A DNA stretch of 64,000 nucleotides, taken from positions 62,001 through 126,000 of the forward strand of contig JACKFE010000002.1 in NCBI GenBank assembly GCA_020632635.1. The letters run 5' to 3'. The position numbers were made by a program, and so were the translations under genes. Below, one piece after another: positions 1 through 8,285 of this stretch. The notes beneath the pieces are model-generated. The model was not told where the DNA came from. It did not search any database and worked only from the letters and a program-made list of their open reading frames with translations. Within the stretch, counting starts at the first letter, position 1, and every line of letters begins with the position of its first letter. This stretch comes from Nitrospiraceae bacterium. GTDB taxonomy: Bacteria > Nitrospirota > Nitrospiria > Nitrospirales > UBA8639.

Positions 1-122
1 TGAATTTTGGATGGAGAACCCTAATACAGGCAGGCTTGGGGTGTTGCAAAGATCCCGCAGTTTTTCAATACTCGTGTGATTTCGTCTACTCTGCAGACCA
101 AAAATTGGAAGGACAAAAAGCC

Positions 123-2087
123 TTACTCAAGATTCCATTCAGGCGTGGCAAATACCCATTTCTGCCCACCCTGTTCTTTCGCTTGATACATTGCATGATC
201 TGCGACTTCCAGCAATTTGGCAGGTTGAGTGGTATCATTCGGATACACTGCGATACCAATACTTGTTTTGACAAAGATGCGGTGGTTATTAAGACGAATA
301 GGAGGGGTTAAGCAATCTAAAATTTTTTGGGCAACCTGACGAATATCTCGTACTCGATCTAGCCCTTGCAAAATGATCGTAAACTCGTCCCCGCTGAGTC
401 TGGCCACCGTATCAGTGGATCTCACACAAGTTACCAAGCGTTTGGCAACAATCCGCAATAAGCGATCTCCCATACGATGTCCATATTGATCATTAATGGG
501 CTTAAAATTATCAAGATCAAGAAACAAAACTGCCAAGAGACCGCCTTGCCGTCGAGTTTGCGCTAAGGCCTGCTGCAAGCGATCCTCAAACATCATCCGA
601 TTCGGCAAATCTGTTAAGGAATCATGAAAAGCCAGATGCTTTATTTCAGCTTCGGCGGTTTTTCGACCCGAAATATCCTGAAGAATTGCCACATAGTGCG
701 TGATTTCCCCCTGTTGATTCACTACAGGGGTCACCACTTGTTCAAGATCGATCTCTTCACCGGTTGGCCGTTTTTCATGCACTTCACTTTTCAAACATCC
801 AGTTGGCAAGCCTCCTGAACTTGGGGAATGCACCAAAGACTGTAGTTGTTCTTTCGGAAACGTCCGAAACAATGTTCCAAGTAGAGCATGCACAGGTTGA
901 TCTACTAACTTCGTATAGGCTTCATTAACCCATTTGATACACCCATTCAAATCCACAACGCACACCGCATATGACACGGAGTCCATGGCTGCGCTGCGAA
1001 GACGCATATCAGCCAGGCGGTTTCCACAATCAACTAAGGCTAAAATTTGAGCCCGGATTCCTTGCAACCAAGCACATAGAGATTGCTTAAAGACAGCAGG
1101 CTGATCAGACGCCACAACCAACACCCCACACACTGTTTCTCCATGCCTCAAAGGTATAATGACCCATTCCCGAAGACCTAAAACCGGTGGGACCCAGGCC
1201 ACCTTTCCAAGTGGCAGATCATTATGAGTCCCATGAATAACATCCACCCCAGGTGGAAAGTGAGTAAGTGGCTGACTTTCAGAGAAATCCTTCCACCACA
1301 TTGGCCCAAAATTCACCCAATCAATTTTTTTCGCTTCAGCATGGGCCAAAAGCGATAAGGATTCCGGCCCTTCCTGACAGGAAGCAATCCAGGCCAATGA
1401 TATCCCAAAGATTGAAACGATTCCCTGACAGATTTGCGACAAACAAAATTCCAAACTTTTTCCCTCGACCAACTGAGCCGAATAGTCTTGCATAAAAGAC
1501 ACTGGAGGGGCTTCACGTTGCGGTTCATCCAGGATCTCTAAATTCCAAGCCCATGCTGACACATGATGCTTGCAATCAAAAAGTGGGGTGACGGTTGCTC
1601 GCATGCTCTGATTTTGGCCCGAAGTTGTCCTGAGAGTCGCACTCCAGGTATTCGAAGATAATACGGATTCATCTTTTTGAAGCATCTGATGAATGAGTTT
1701 CCATTCATCACTGGGAATAAAATCTCGAAGAGACACAATCCCTAATCCGTGTTGATCAATTCCCAATACACTACACGCGTTCTCGCAAGCCGTCAGGATA
1801 GTTCCATTTGAGGATGTGACAAAATAACAGGGAGGAACCTGGACATGCCTCTGAGACCAAGCGGCCATCCAAGATGCGGACGAAGTTTCCTGAAAGGATG
1901 GCGAGGAGGTAGAAAGTTCCGGGGAAGCAAGAAGATACTTAAGCCGTTCGGATAAGGTTCGAAGAGTCTGACCTAATGCACGTTCTTCAGAAGATAAAGG
2001 GGTTTCAGCAACCTGAGCGAATTCGCGAAGCGAAGCCTCCACAGCTTGCTGAACATGTTGTAGGTTTTTCACGGCTATCTCAACCAC
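123..2087 (-). CDS. PAS-GAF-PAS diguanylate cyclase
   Basis: This is a soluble sensor-type diguanylate cyclase that would make cyclic di-GMP from two GTP. From the N-terminus it has a short helical stretch, a PAS-like domain (about 85-185), a GAF-like domain (205-355), a second PAS (365-475, ending in a PAC segment near HYVAILQDISGRK) and a C-terminal GGDEF domain (485-650). The active-site signature reads SGDEF at 565-569 rather than GGDEF, a common and usually active variant. An RxxD product-inhibition site (RSTD, 556-559) lies five residues before it. No transmembrane segment is seen, so it is probably cytosolic. The start is GTG with no clear Shine-Dalgarno sequence. There is no EAL domain. 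It follows the sugar-salvage pair on the same strand after a 147-bp gap and is probably a separate unit. Confidence 0.9.
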   Translation of the reverse strand: MVEIAVKNLQHVQQAVEASLREFAQVAETPLSSEERALGQTLRTLSERLKYLLASPELSTSSPSFQETSSASWMAAWSQRHVQVPPCYFVTSSNGTILTACENACSVLGIDQHGLGIVSLRDFIPSDEWKLIHQMLQKDESVLSSNTWSATLRTTSGQNQSMRATVTPLFDCKHHVSAWAWNLEILDEPQREAPPVSFMQDYSAQLVEGKSLEFCLSQICQGIVSIFGISLAWIASCQEGPESLSLLAHAEAKKIDWVNFGPMWWKDFSESQPLTHFPPGVDVIHGTHNDLPLGKVAWVPPVLGLREWVIIPLRHGETVCGVLVVASDQPAVFKQSLCAWLQGIRAQILALVDCGNRLADMRLRSAAMDSVSYAVCVVDLNGCIKWVNEAYTKLVDQPVHALLGTLFRTFPKEQLQSLVHSPSSGGLPTGCLKSEVHEKRPTGEEIDLEQVVTPVVNQQGEITHYVAILQDISGRKTAEAEIKHLAFHDSLTDLPNRMMFEDRLQQALAQTRRQGGLLAVLFLDLDNFKPINDQYGHRMGDRLLRIVAKRLVTCVRSTDTVARLSGDEFTIILQGLDRVRDIRQVAQKILDCLTPPIRLNNHRIFVKTSIGIAVYPNDTTQPAKLLEVADHAMYQAKEQGGQKWVFATPEWNLE

Positions 2088-2234
2088 TCAAGAAACATAC
2101 TGCTTCCGTGAGATTTTTTCTACTCCATCTCACAGTTGCAGCCTTTAGCAAGAAGGATAGAACATCAATCCTCCAAAAGTGGGACAACGGTTAGGGGGGA
2201 AAGCCCTCTATAGGGGGGGGAGGAATAAAACACG

Positions 2235-2990
2235 CTAAGTATAGCGAGAAAGCTTCCTAGAAACCACCAGGAATTTACCTGACTCAGCATCGGCTTGGGC
2301 TTGCCTATAGCGCTCCGGTGTTCCCACATCAGACCAATAACCAGCATGAACGAATCCAAACAGGTTGTAACCGTGAGCCAACGATCTTGTATAGGTATCG
2401 ATAATAGAAAAAGCTACGCCCTCTTGCTCAGGATGAAGCAATTCAGGGTCAATAATATGGACACCCGTAAACATTCGACGAAAAACTTGAAATTCGGATA
2501 ATAGAGTTGACTTCCCCCGCCCGTTAATACGCAGAATTTGCTGATTTGCATCACATTCTACCGGGCCCCAACGGTCCACATCTGGATCATCACGTAACAC
2601 TAATGTGGCCATGCCTTTGCGTTGACAATGAAAATCAACTACTGCTTGTACATCCAAGTCAATGATGATATCCCCATTGATTATCAAAAAAGGCTGCCCT
2701 TCAAAAAACCGGGCTGCAGCTTTTAACCCTCCACCCGTCCCCAAAATTTCCGGTTCCAACGAATAGGAAATTTCCATATCCCACTGTGTCCCATCCCCCA
2801 ATGCTTCCCGAATGAGATGCCCCATGTAATGTAGGTTCACCATCACCTGCCGAATGCCAAAAACCCGCAGCAGCAGCAAATTCCAAACGATAAGGGGCAT
2901 TCCTCCAACAGGCAACAACGGCTTGGGAATAGTATTGGTCAACGGCCGCAGACGTGTGCCAAAACCGGCGGCTAGAATCATGGCTTTCAT
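2235..2990 (-). CDS. murU: MurNAc-1-phosphate uridylyltransferase-like NDP-sugar synthase
   Basis: This is a nucleotidyltransferase of the MurU/GlmU-N family. It begins with the signature LAAGFGTRLRPLT and continues through PKPLLPVGG and the metal-site segment IINGDIIIDLD. At 251 residues it is close to the single-domain MurU length and lacks the left-handed beta-helix acyltransferase domain of GlmU. It begins 10 bases after the stop of an AmgK-like sugar kinase. That pairing is the hallmark of the Pseudomonas peptidoglycan-recycling route, in which AmgK makes MurNAc-1-phosphate and MurU turns it into UDP-MurNAc. The assignment rests on fold plus neighbour; another hexose-1-phosphate could be the substrate. 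There is no separate SD, so translational coupling to the kinase is likely. Confidence 0.85.
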   Translation of the reverse strand: MKAMILAAGFGTRLRPLTNTIPKPLLPVGGMPLIVWNLLLLRVFGIRQVMVNLHYMGHLIREALGDGTQWDMEISYSLEPEILGTGGGLKAAARFFEGQPFLIINGDIIIDLDVQAVVDFHCQRKGMATLVLRDDPDVDRWGPVECDANQQILRINGRGKSTLLSEFQVFRRMFTGVHIIDPELLHPEQEGVAFSIIDTYTRSLAHGYNLFGFVHAGYWSDVGTPERYRQAQADAESGKFLVVSRKLSRYT

Positions 2991-3000
2991 AAAGTGAGAA

Positions 3001-4110
3001 CTACTGCCATTCCGGAATGTAGGGCGTCAAACGGGTTTGCAAGTCATGAAATTCAGGATATTTTTCAAAATTGGAGCGGACATTCCGCAACGTATGAGGA
3101 ATAGAGGGAAGAAAATTTGGATTGTGTTTGACCTTGTCAATATACACAAAGCGGCCTGCGGCTTTCAGATTACGTTGAACGCTTGTGAAGTCAAACAAGC
3201 GGCGGAACGTTTCAGGGTCATCTAATAGAAAGTCATGATGTTGGGAGATGGGCAATTCGCTACGTAACCCTTGGATATATCTGCCAATTAAACGATCAAT
3301 CATCCCCTCATCTAAAGCGATATAAGAATCCCGAAGCAGGGAAGCCAGATCGTAAGTGACTGGCCCCAACAGCGCATCTTGGAAATCAATGAGCCCCAAG
3401 CGTTGTCCATGCACCATCAGGTTCCGAGAATGAAAATCCCGATGGGTAAATACCTTGGGCTGGCTGGCTAACCATTCGGCAATTTTTTGAAATACCTCCC
3501 GTATTGGCCCCTCATCCTCATGACGCAAAGGACAACCATGGCGGGCTGTTAGGCCATACTCCAGGAAATGCTCAAATTCCCACAAAAATAAAGCTACATC
3601 AAATGACCTGGTAAATGCCAAGCACGTGGCGGTTGGGTGAGTGGCCCGTCCATGCAAGTGAACCAGTTGGTCGATGGCTTGCCCATACCAATGCTCAACT
3701 ACCTCCATGGATGCACCTTGGCAGGCACGCGCCAGCGTCTCATCGCCAAAATCTTCGAGATAAAGCAATCCACCTGCCTCATCGTAGAAATAGAGGGAAG
3801 GCACGAAAGCACCTCGAGCTTTCAAATGCCTCAAGATATTGATGAATGGTAATTCGACAATATCACTCTCTGCTCCGCTGACTGCTTCCTCAGAAGCTTT
3901 GAACCCTTCTGCCTCTGCCAATTGCATCAAAATGATCGACCCAACAGGGGCCTCCGACAGGAACAACCGATAATACCGCCGATTGGAAGCATCCCCTGCT
4001 AACGGTTCGCACTGCTCAAGATTTGCGGAAAATGGAAGCGCGTTACGAAGAGTATCCGAAAGGCAGGAAAGGTCAGGAGAAAACAAATCTCTCGTTTTCG
4101 GAAGTTTCAT
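3001..4110 (-). CDS. amgK: Aminoglycoside-phosphotransferase-fold sugar kinase (AmgK-like)
   Basis: This is a cytosolic APH-family kinase, probably phosphorylating the anomeric position of MurNAc/GlcNAc in cell-wall recycling. The catalytic loop HRDFHSRN (near residue 223) and the metal-binding DFQD about 18 residues later are intact, and the ATP-lobe GDASNRRYYR motif is at the N-terminus. Its length of about 370 residues is slightly more than Pseudomonas AmgK. A GTG two codons upstream (4116) is also possible. I chose the ATG at 4110 because the promoter at 4119-4147 predicts transcription to begin at about 4111-4113, giving a leaderless or nearly leaderless mRNA. It is followed after 10 bases by the MurU-like gene, forming a two-gene unit. 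Confidence 0.85.
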   Translation of the reverse strand: MKLPKTRDLFSPDLSCLSDTLRNALPFSANLEQCEPLAGDASNRRYYRLFLSEAPVGSIILMQLAEAEGFKASEEAVSGAESDIVELPFINILRHLKARGAFVPSLYFYDEAGGLLYLEDFGDETLARACQGASMEVVEHWYGQAIDQLVHLHGRATHPTATCLAFTRSFDVALFLWEFEHFLEYGLTARHGCPLRHEDEGPIREVFQKIAEWLASQPKVFTHRDFHSRNLMVHGQRLGLIDFQDALLGPVTYDLASLLRDSYIALDEGMIDRLIGRYIQGLRSELPISQHHDFLLDDPETFRRLFDFTSVQRNLKAAGRFVYIDKVKHNPNFLPSIPHTLRNVRSNFEKYPEFHDLQTRLTPYIPEWQ

Positions 4111-4118
4111 TCTCACGA

Positions 4119-4147
4119 ATTATACGCCCTCCCCGACTTTCTGTCAT
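4119..4147 (-). promoter_or_regulatory. Strong sigma-70-type promoter for amgK-murU
   Basis: Read on the minus strand there is ATGACA (4142-4147, five of six matches to TTGACA), a spacer of exactly 17 bases, and a perfect TATAAT (4119-4124). The predicted +1 falls at about 4111-4113, on top of the amgK start codon. This separates amgK-murU transcriptionally from the ABC exporter gene that ends at 4218. Confidence 0.65.
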
Positions 4148-4217
4148 CCTAAGGAACCTAGAAAACCGGCTGGGAAGAGTACGATGTTCCTTTGAAAACA
4201 AACTATACCCCACCAAG

Positions 4218-6035
4218 CTACTTGTAATATTGGGCCTGGGTTTCGTAAAGCTTGGCATACTCACCTTGGTTCTTGACCAAATCCTCATGGGTGCCAGACT
4301 CTACAATTTGTCCCTGCTCCAAGACATAGATCCGATCAACTTTTTTAACCGTTGAAAGACGATGACTAATCAAAATAGCCATTCGATCACGTGCCAAGGC
4401 CAGAAACCGTTCAAACAGCTCGGCTTCGGCTTTGGCATCCATGGCACTAGAGGGTTCATCAAGTACCAGAATACCCGCATTCCGAAAAAATGCCCGGGCA
4501 ATGGCGACCTTCTGCCATTCTCCAATGCTTAATTCCTGTCCGCCATCAAACCATTTACCGAGAACAGTCTGATACCCTTGGGGCAGACGAGCAAGTCGGT
4601 CATCAATACCGGCTTGTTTAGCCGCCTCTAGGACTCTCGAGGGATCAGGTTTATCCCCCTCTCCTAACGCAATATTTTCCGTGACCGTCAGGTTATAGTG
4701 TGCAAAATCTTGAAAAATCGGACTAATATTTTTTCGATATTCGGACATGGAAAATTGTCTGATATCGATACCATCCAATAAGATCCGCCCGGCGGTCGGA
4801 TCATACAACCGGCACAACAATTTCACGAGGGTAGTTTTCCCGGCGCCATTTTCTCCGACAAACGCAATATGCTCACCAGGCTGAATCTGAAAGGTTAACC
4901 CAGTGAGTGTTTCCCGCTCCTGATCCCCATATGAAAATGACACATCCTGAAAAACCAACCCCGTTTTAAGCGGACAAGGCACAGGGACCGGAGAAGCAGG
5001 TTCCGTCACTTTTGGCCTGATACTCAAAAATTCTTCTAGATTTTTCAAAAATAGGCTACTCTCATAGAGGGAAGAAAGATTGCCTCCTAATCCTTGCAAA
5101 TACCCGGCTCCTCGTTGAATAGCCTGAAAATACATCACCAAATCCCCCAGGCTGAGTATGCCCTGAATGGTACGATTGGCCAAAAAATAATACACGCCAA
5201 AGACCCCCACAACCCCAACCGTTTGTGCCGCAATCAGGCTCATCGCACGCCATTTTTCGATATTCAACCGTTCATTTCGAAGAAGGGATCGCAAATCTTG
5301 GAACATTTGTTTAAATTGGGACCCAACATTAAAAATGCGAATTTCTTTGGCATGGGTGTCTCGCGTGAGTAACCAATTTAAATACCAGGCTTTGCGTTCA
5401 AGAGGAGTACGACGACGTTGCCAACTATAGACCACATTGGAATACTTCAATCGAACCAGAAAATCAGGCAGCGCCGTTAATACGAGGACAGGCACCACCG
5501 CCCAATGAAACCACCAGAGCAGCCCGACCATGGCAAGAAGAGAAACCCCATTTTGGCCTATTTGGAGAAGAGAATTTAGGATGGCCATGGGTTGATACGG
5601 AGCCTCTTGTTGGGCTCGATGCATGGTGTCGTAGTACTCGGAATTCTCATAATATTCCAAGTCCACTTCAATAGATTTGGCATGCAATAAATTATGCATA
5701 GAGTCCGTGACAATATGGCTTTGAATACGCATCACCAAAGAAGAGAGCGTTCCACACGCATGATTAACAAACGCCACCCCACCCATGGCTAAAATGAGGT
5801 AAAAGAGGCTATCCAGCGAAAACGAGGCGGGCTGGGCAACTCCGATTGAAATATCATCAACCAAAAGCTTAATCAGATAGAGCGTCAACAGAGGCAGCAG
5901 ACCCTGCACGGCCACCAACGCGATATTGATGAGAGTCCACTGATGACTACTCTTCCAAACAAAAGACAAGGCCTGTCGAAAGTTATGAAATGAGGCCCGC
6001 AGACGATTACGCAGTTCATGCACGATGGTCAACAC
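4218..6035 (-). CDS. ABC exporter, fused membrane and ATPase domains
   Basis: This is a half-size ABC exporter of 605 residues. About 340 N-terminal residues form a type-I exporter membrane domain. The ATPase domain has Walker A GENGAGKTT (395-402), signature LSIGEWQ (502-508), Walker B ILVLDEP (522-528) and the H-loop ISHRLS. The LSIGEWQ variant is familiar from peptide and RiPP exporters. There is no N-terminal C39 peptidase, so it would export something already cleaved. It lies downstream of a lasso-type B2 protease, a nucleotidyltransferase and an HprK-like kinase on the same strand, so it is the likely exporter (D-type protein) of that cassette. The start is GTG, preceded by AGAAGG with 7-nt spacing. 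The substrate is unknown. Confidence 0.88.
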   Translation of the reverse strand: MLTIVHELRNRLRASFHNFRQALSFVWKSSHQWTLINIALVAVQGLLPLLTLYLIKLLVDDISIGVAQPASFSLDSLFYLILAMGGVAFVNHACGTLSSLVMRIQSHIVTDSMHNLLHAKSIEVDLEYYENSEYYDTMHRAQQEAPYQPMAILNSLLQIGQNGVSLLAMVGLLWWFHWAVVPVLVLTALPDFLVRLKYSNVVYSWQRRRTPLERKAWYLNWLLTRDTHAKEIRIFNVGSQFKQMFQDLRSLLRNERLNIEKWRAMSLIAAQTVGVVGVFGVYYFLANRTIQGILSLGDLVMYFQAIQRGAGYLQGLGGNLSSLYESSLFLKNLEEFLSIRPKVTEPASPVPVPCPLKTGLVFQDVSFSYGDQERETLTGLTFQIQPGEHIAFVGENGAGKTTLVKLLCRLYDPTAGRILLDGIDIRQFSMSEYRKNISPIFQDFAHYNLTVTENIALGEGDKPDPSRVLEAAKQAGIDDRLARLPQGYQTVLGKWFDGGQELSIGEWQKVAIARAFFRNAGILVLDEPSSAMDAKAEAELFERFLALARDRMAILISHRLSTVKKVDRIYVLEQGQIVESGTHEDLVKNQGEYAKLYETQAQYYK

Positions 6036-6157
6036 CTATTTGCCTTCTAGAAAAACCACCCACATCATAATTCACAACCTCGAAATACGCCGGAGTGCTT
6101 TTCCCTCACCGATAAAAGACTTGGGAACCATCATCTCCATGTTATGCGCTCCACCTT

Positions 6158-6613
6158 TCAATCCTGGGGAAACGAAAAGGTTTTAACCATCCCCATAATC
6201 TGTCGGTGTGACTCTAAAAAAGGTTCTCCATTTCGGGTCAACCAAGCATGTCCGTCCAATCCAGCATCACATTTCCGGACTCCGCAATGAAATTTGACCC
6301 GGTATCCATATCGTGGAGCAAAAACAAATAAAATCAAGGAGCGAGGTAAACAATTCCCTTTCGCATTATAAGGAAACAGCTTCAATAAACGGTCGGTATA
6401 GTAGGAAACCTGTTGAATGCCCAAAAGATTTTCTGAAGCCGCAAGAGTGGATGAGCGCAATAAATGAAGAAGCTTCGGCAATTGAAGCCACCGCAAGCCG
6501 AGACGAATAAGAATCATATACATCGTAATGTACATAGCTAACCCATATTTCTTAATCACTCGGGCACCTTTATCCAAACAAGAATCCCATGGATTCGTTC
6601 TCCTTCTCCCCAT
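6158..6613 (-). CDS. Lasso-peptide-type B2 transglutaminase-like leader protease
   Basis: This 151-residue protein matches the transglutaminase-like cysteine protease family (Transglut_core3) that removes leader peptides in lasso-peptide pathways. The catalytic Cys lies in GNCLPRSL (C88) and the His in DGHAW (H122). The third residue, usually Asp about 12 positions after the His, appears to be Glu (E134). A hydrophobic helical stretch at about 25-45 is typical of the N-terminal half of B2 proteins. Its neighbours are an NTP_transf_5 nucleotidyltransferase 166 bp upstream and an ABC exporter 120 bp downstream. The usual partners, a PqqD-like RRE protein (B1) and an asparagine-synthetase-like cyclase (C), are not in the window. 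Family membership is fairly sure; its actual substrate is not known. Confidence 0.8.
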   Translation of the reverse strand: MGRRRTNPWDSCLDKGARVIKKYGLAMYITMYMILIRLGLRWLQLPKLLHLLRSSTLAASENLLGIQQVSYYTDRLLKLFPYNAKGNCLPRSLILFVFAPRYGYRVKFHCGVRKCDAGLDGHAWLTRNGEPFLESHRQIMGMVKTFSFPQD

Positions 6614-6779
6614 GAGACTGTGACCACCTTGACGTGAGACAACCTACCGAAAAGTTTACCATCTTCAAACGCCAGACTTGAATGATCGGGTATGGCAGGA
6701 AAATGCGACATGGCTCAAACGCTGCACCCTCTCGGGATTATGCCAAAGCCCTCTTTATCAAAACTGGGCAATCAGCTGC

Positions 6780-8000
6780 TTAGCCATCTTTCCGCCAAAG
6801 CAAGTCGTACAGATAGATTTTCACAGACAACGGACTGAATGCCCCCAATTTGATGAGCCCTCCATAGAGAAACGCGGAAACCATGGCATGAGAGGTTGTA
6901 AAAAACGATAAGATTGTCGAATATCCCATTTCTCGTTGGTTCCCATATACCGTGTGAAAAAGCGAAAACCAATATCGTCGACGCCTGAGAAGGTCAGGGA
7001 AATATTGGGCCGAAAGAAACTTGGTTACCCCCCAAGGAATTTGCCGACTGCCAAACACCCAACGTGAATCCATCAGGACATCGGTAGCCAAATCACAACC
7101 GGGACAACCTTTTACCAAATCATTTAACAGCTTAGGAGGTACAGACCCACCGAGCAGCTCCACCGCCTTTAAAGCCGTGTGAGTTATACCAGTTGCCCCA
7201 CTGGCACCTGCAATTTTCACCAGCAACGGGAGATCCAGACCTGCCCTCAGCAGTCCATACAGATCACAAAGACGAACGAACGGATGCCGGAACATGTCAT
7301 TCACCAACTGAGTGGCGTAGTGAACAAAGGTATCTTCGGGAGACATTCCCAGGATATGAAGGTTCCCAAATGGCTGAAGCCGGGCACGCTTCATCACGGC
7401 ATCCACATCAAAATGAAATGGCCTTCCTTCTGGATAGACATCCCAATGGAGATCAACGGCAAGGCTGGCGACTCCCCGGCCTTTCACCAAACTGAGCTGG
7501 TGCCGTACAACAGGATCAGGAGCCTCCGAGATCTCAGAAAACCCGTTCTGGAGAAAAATGTCGACAGCCGACGAACGAAACGCTAAAGGAACAAGAAGAT
7601 CAAGATCATTTAACAAACGCGTATCGTTTGGATAGACCGTTTCCATAACCACGGCCCCTTTCATCAGGACAAAGGGGATGCTCTGAGCCTGAAACGCTTC
7701 GAATACCGGAGCTAGCCCAGCATGGTACAGCGAGCGCCGTTGACGAGCGATCACACCCGACACCCCTAACTCGGTACGGACTGGCTTCGGCACTTGATCC
7801 CAAAGGAATACATCGGCCTGTAAATTCCAGGCCAGCATGGGTAGAACCCAATGAGCACGTGCCAGACCTAAAGCAACATCCCAATGGAAGTCAGACCTAG
7901 CCATGGCCATGTTCCCTTGGGCAATATCCCTTTCGATAGGGTGCGGCTTCGCCAAGGCCAACAGCAATTCTTCTTCAGCCAGAAATCCCGTTTTCGTCAT
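6780..8000 (-). CDS. NTP_transf_5-family nucleotidyltransferase
   Basis: A 406-residue protein of the nucleotidyltransferase family found in RiPP and HprK-kinase cassettes. The diagnostic segment is at 110-137: a KGA motif (114-116), then TVYPNDTR and NDLDLLV, where D132 and D134 are the expected metal-binding acids. The rest is helical and poorly conserved. In pseudomycoidin-type lasso clusters a member of this family modifies the phosphorylated C-terminal residue made by an HprK-like kinase. Here an HprK-like kinase is encoded 285 bp upstream and a B2-type protease downstream, which fits that chemistry. No precursor peptide was identified, so the acceptor is unknown. The ATG start has only a weak ribosome binding site. 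Confidence 0.82.
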   Translation of the reverse strand: MTKTGFLAEEELLLALAKPHPIERDIAQGNMAMARSDFHWDVALGLARAHWVLPMLAWNLQADVFLWDQVPKPVRTELGVSGVIARQRRSLYHAGLAPVFEAFQAQSIPFVLMKGAVVMETVYPNDTRLLNDLDLLVPLAFRSSAVDIFLQNGFSEISEAPDPVVRHQLSLVKGRGVASLAVDLHWDVYPEGRPFHFDVDAVMKRARLQPFGNLHILGMSPEDTFVHYATQLVNDMFRHPFVRLCDLYGLLRAGLDLPLLVKIAGASGATGITHTALKAVELLGGSVPPKLLNDLVKGCPGCDLATDVLMDSRWVFGSRQIPWGVTKFLSAQYFPDLLRRRRYWFSLFHTVYGNQREMGYSTILSFFTTSHAMVSAFLYGGLIKLGAFSPLSVKIYLYDLLWRKDG

Positions 8001-8285
8001 CGTCGCATTACAACCTGCAGTCCTCTCGATATTTGATTCCCATCATCCAAGGATGAGTTCCTTGAGGACCTTGGAACACCATGCTAAATCAAAGTGCCCT
8101 TCCCCCACACCGAAGTGAGCCCATTTTCCACTTTTCATTCATATCAAGCAGAACTATTCGACAAAAAATCCCCCAAATATAGCAAACGGGATGCGGGACA
8201 TCGTGATATGCCCCGCCGTGCCCCCAACTTGGGAAGAAAGCCTTCGGCATGAAAAGAACGATTATAGGGACCCCATCAGCTACGA

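Noticed and set aside
123..2087. Inactive cyclase because the motif reads SGDEF
   Set aside because: Ser at the first position is tolerated in active diguanylate cyclases, and the rest of the site and the RxxD site are intact.
6556..6711. Minus-strand 51-codon frame between the nucleotidyltransferase and B2 protease genes, as a possible precursor or RRE gene
   Set aside because: No SD, overlaps the B2 start by 57 bases, and shows neither an RRE pattern nor a leader-core arrangement.
8043..8138. 31-codon frame just before the nucleotidyltransferase gene
   Set aside because: No SD and no similarity to a PqqD-like or precursor peptide.
8089..8250. 53-codon minus-strand frame with a Gly-to-Asp spacing like a lasso core
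   Set aside because: The leader would be only about nine residues, the C-terminal part is far too long, and there is no SD; the spacing is likely chance.
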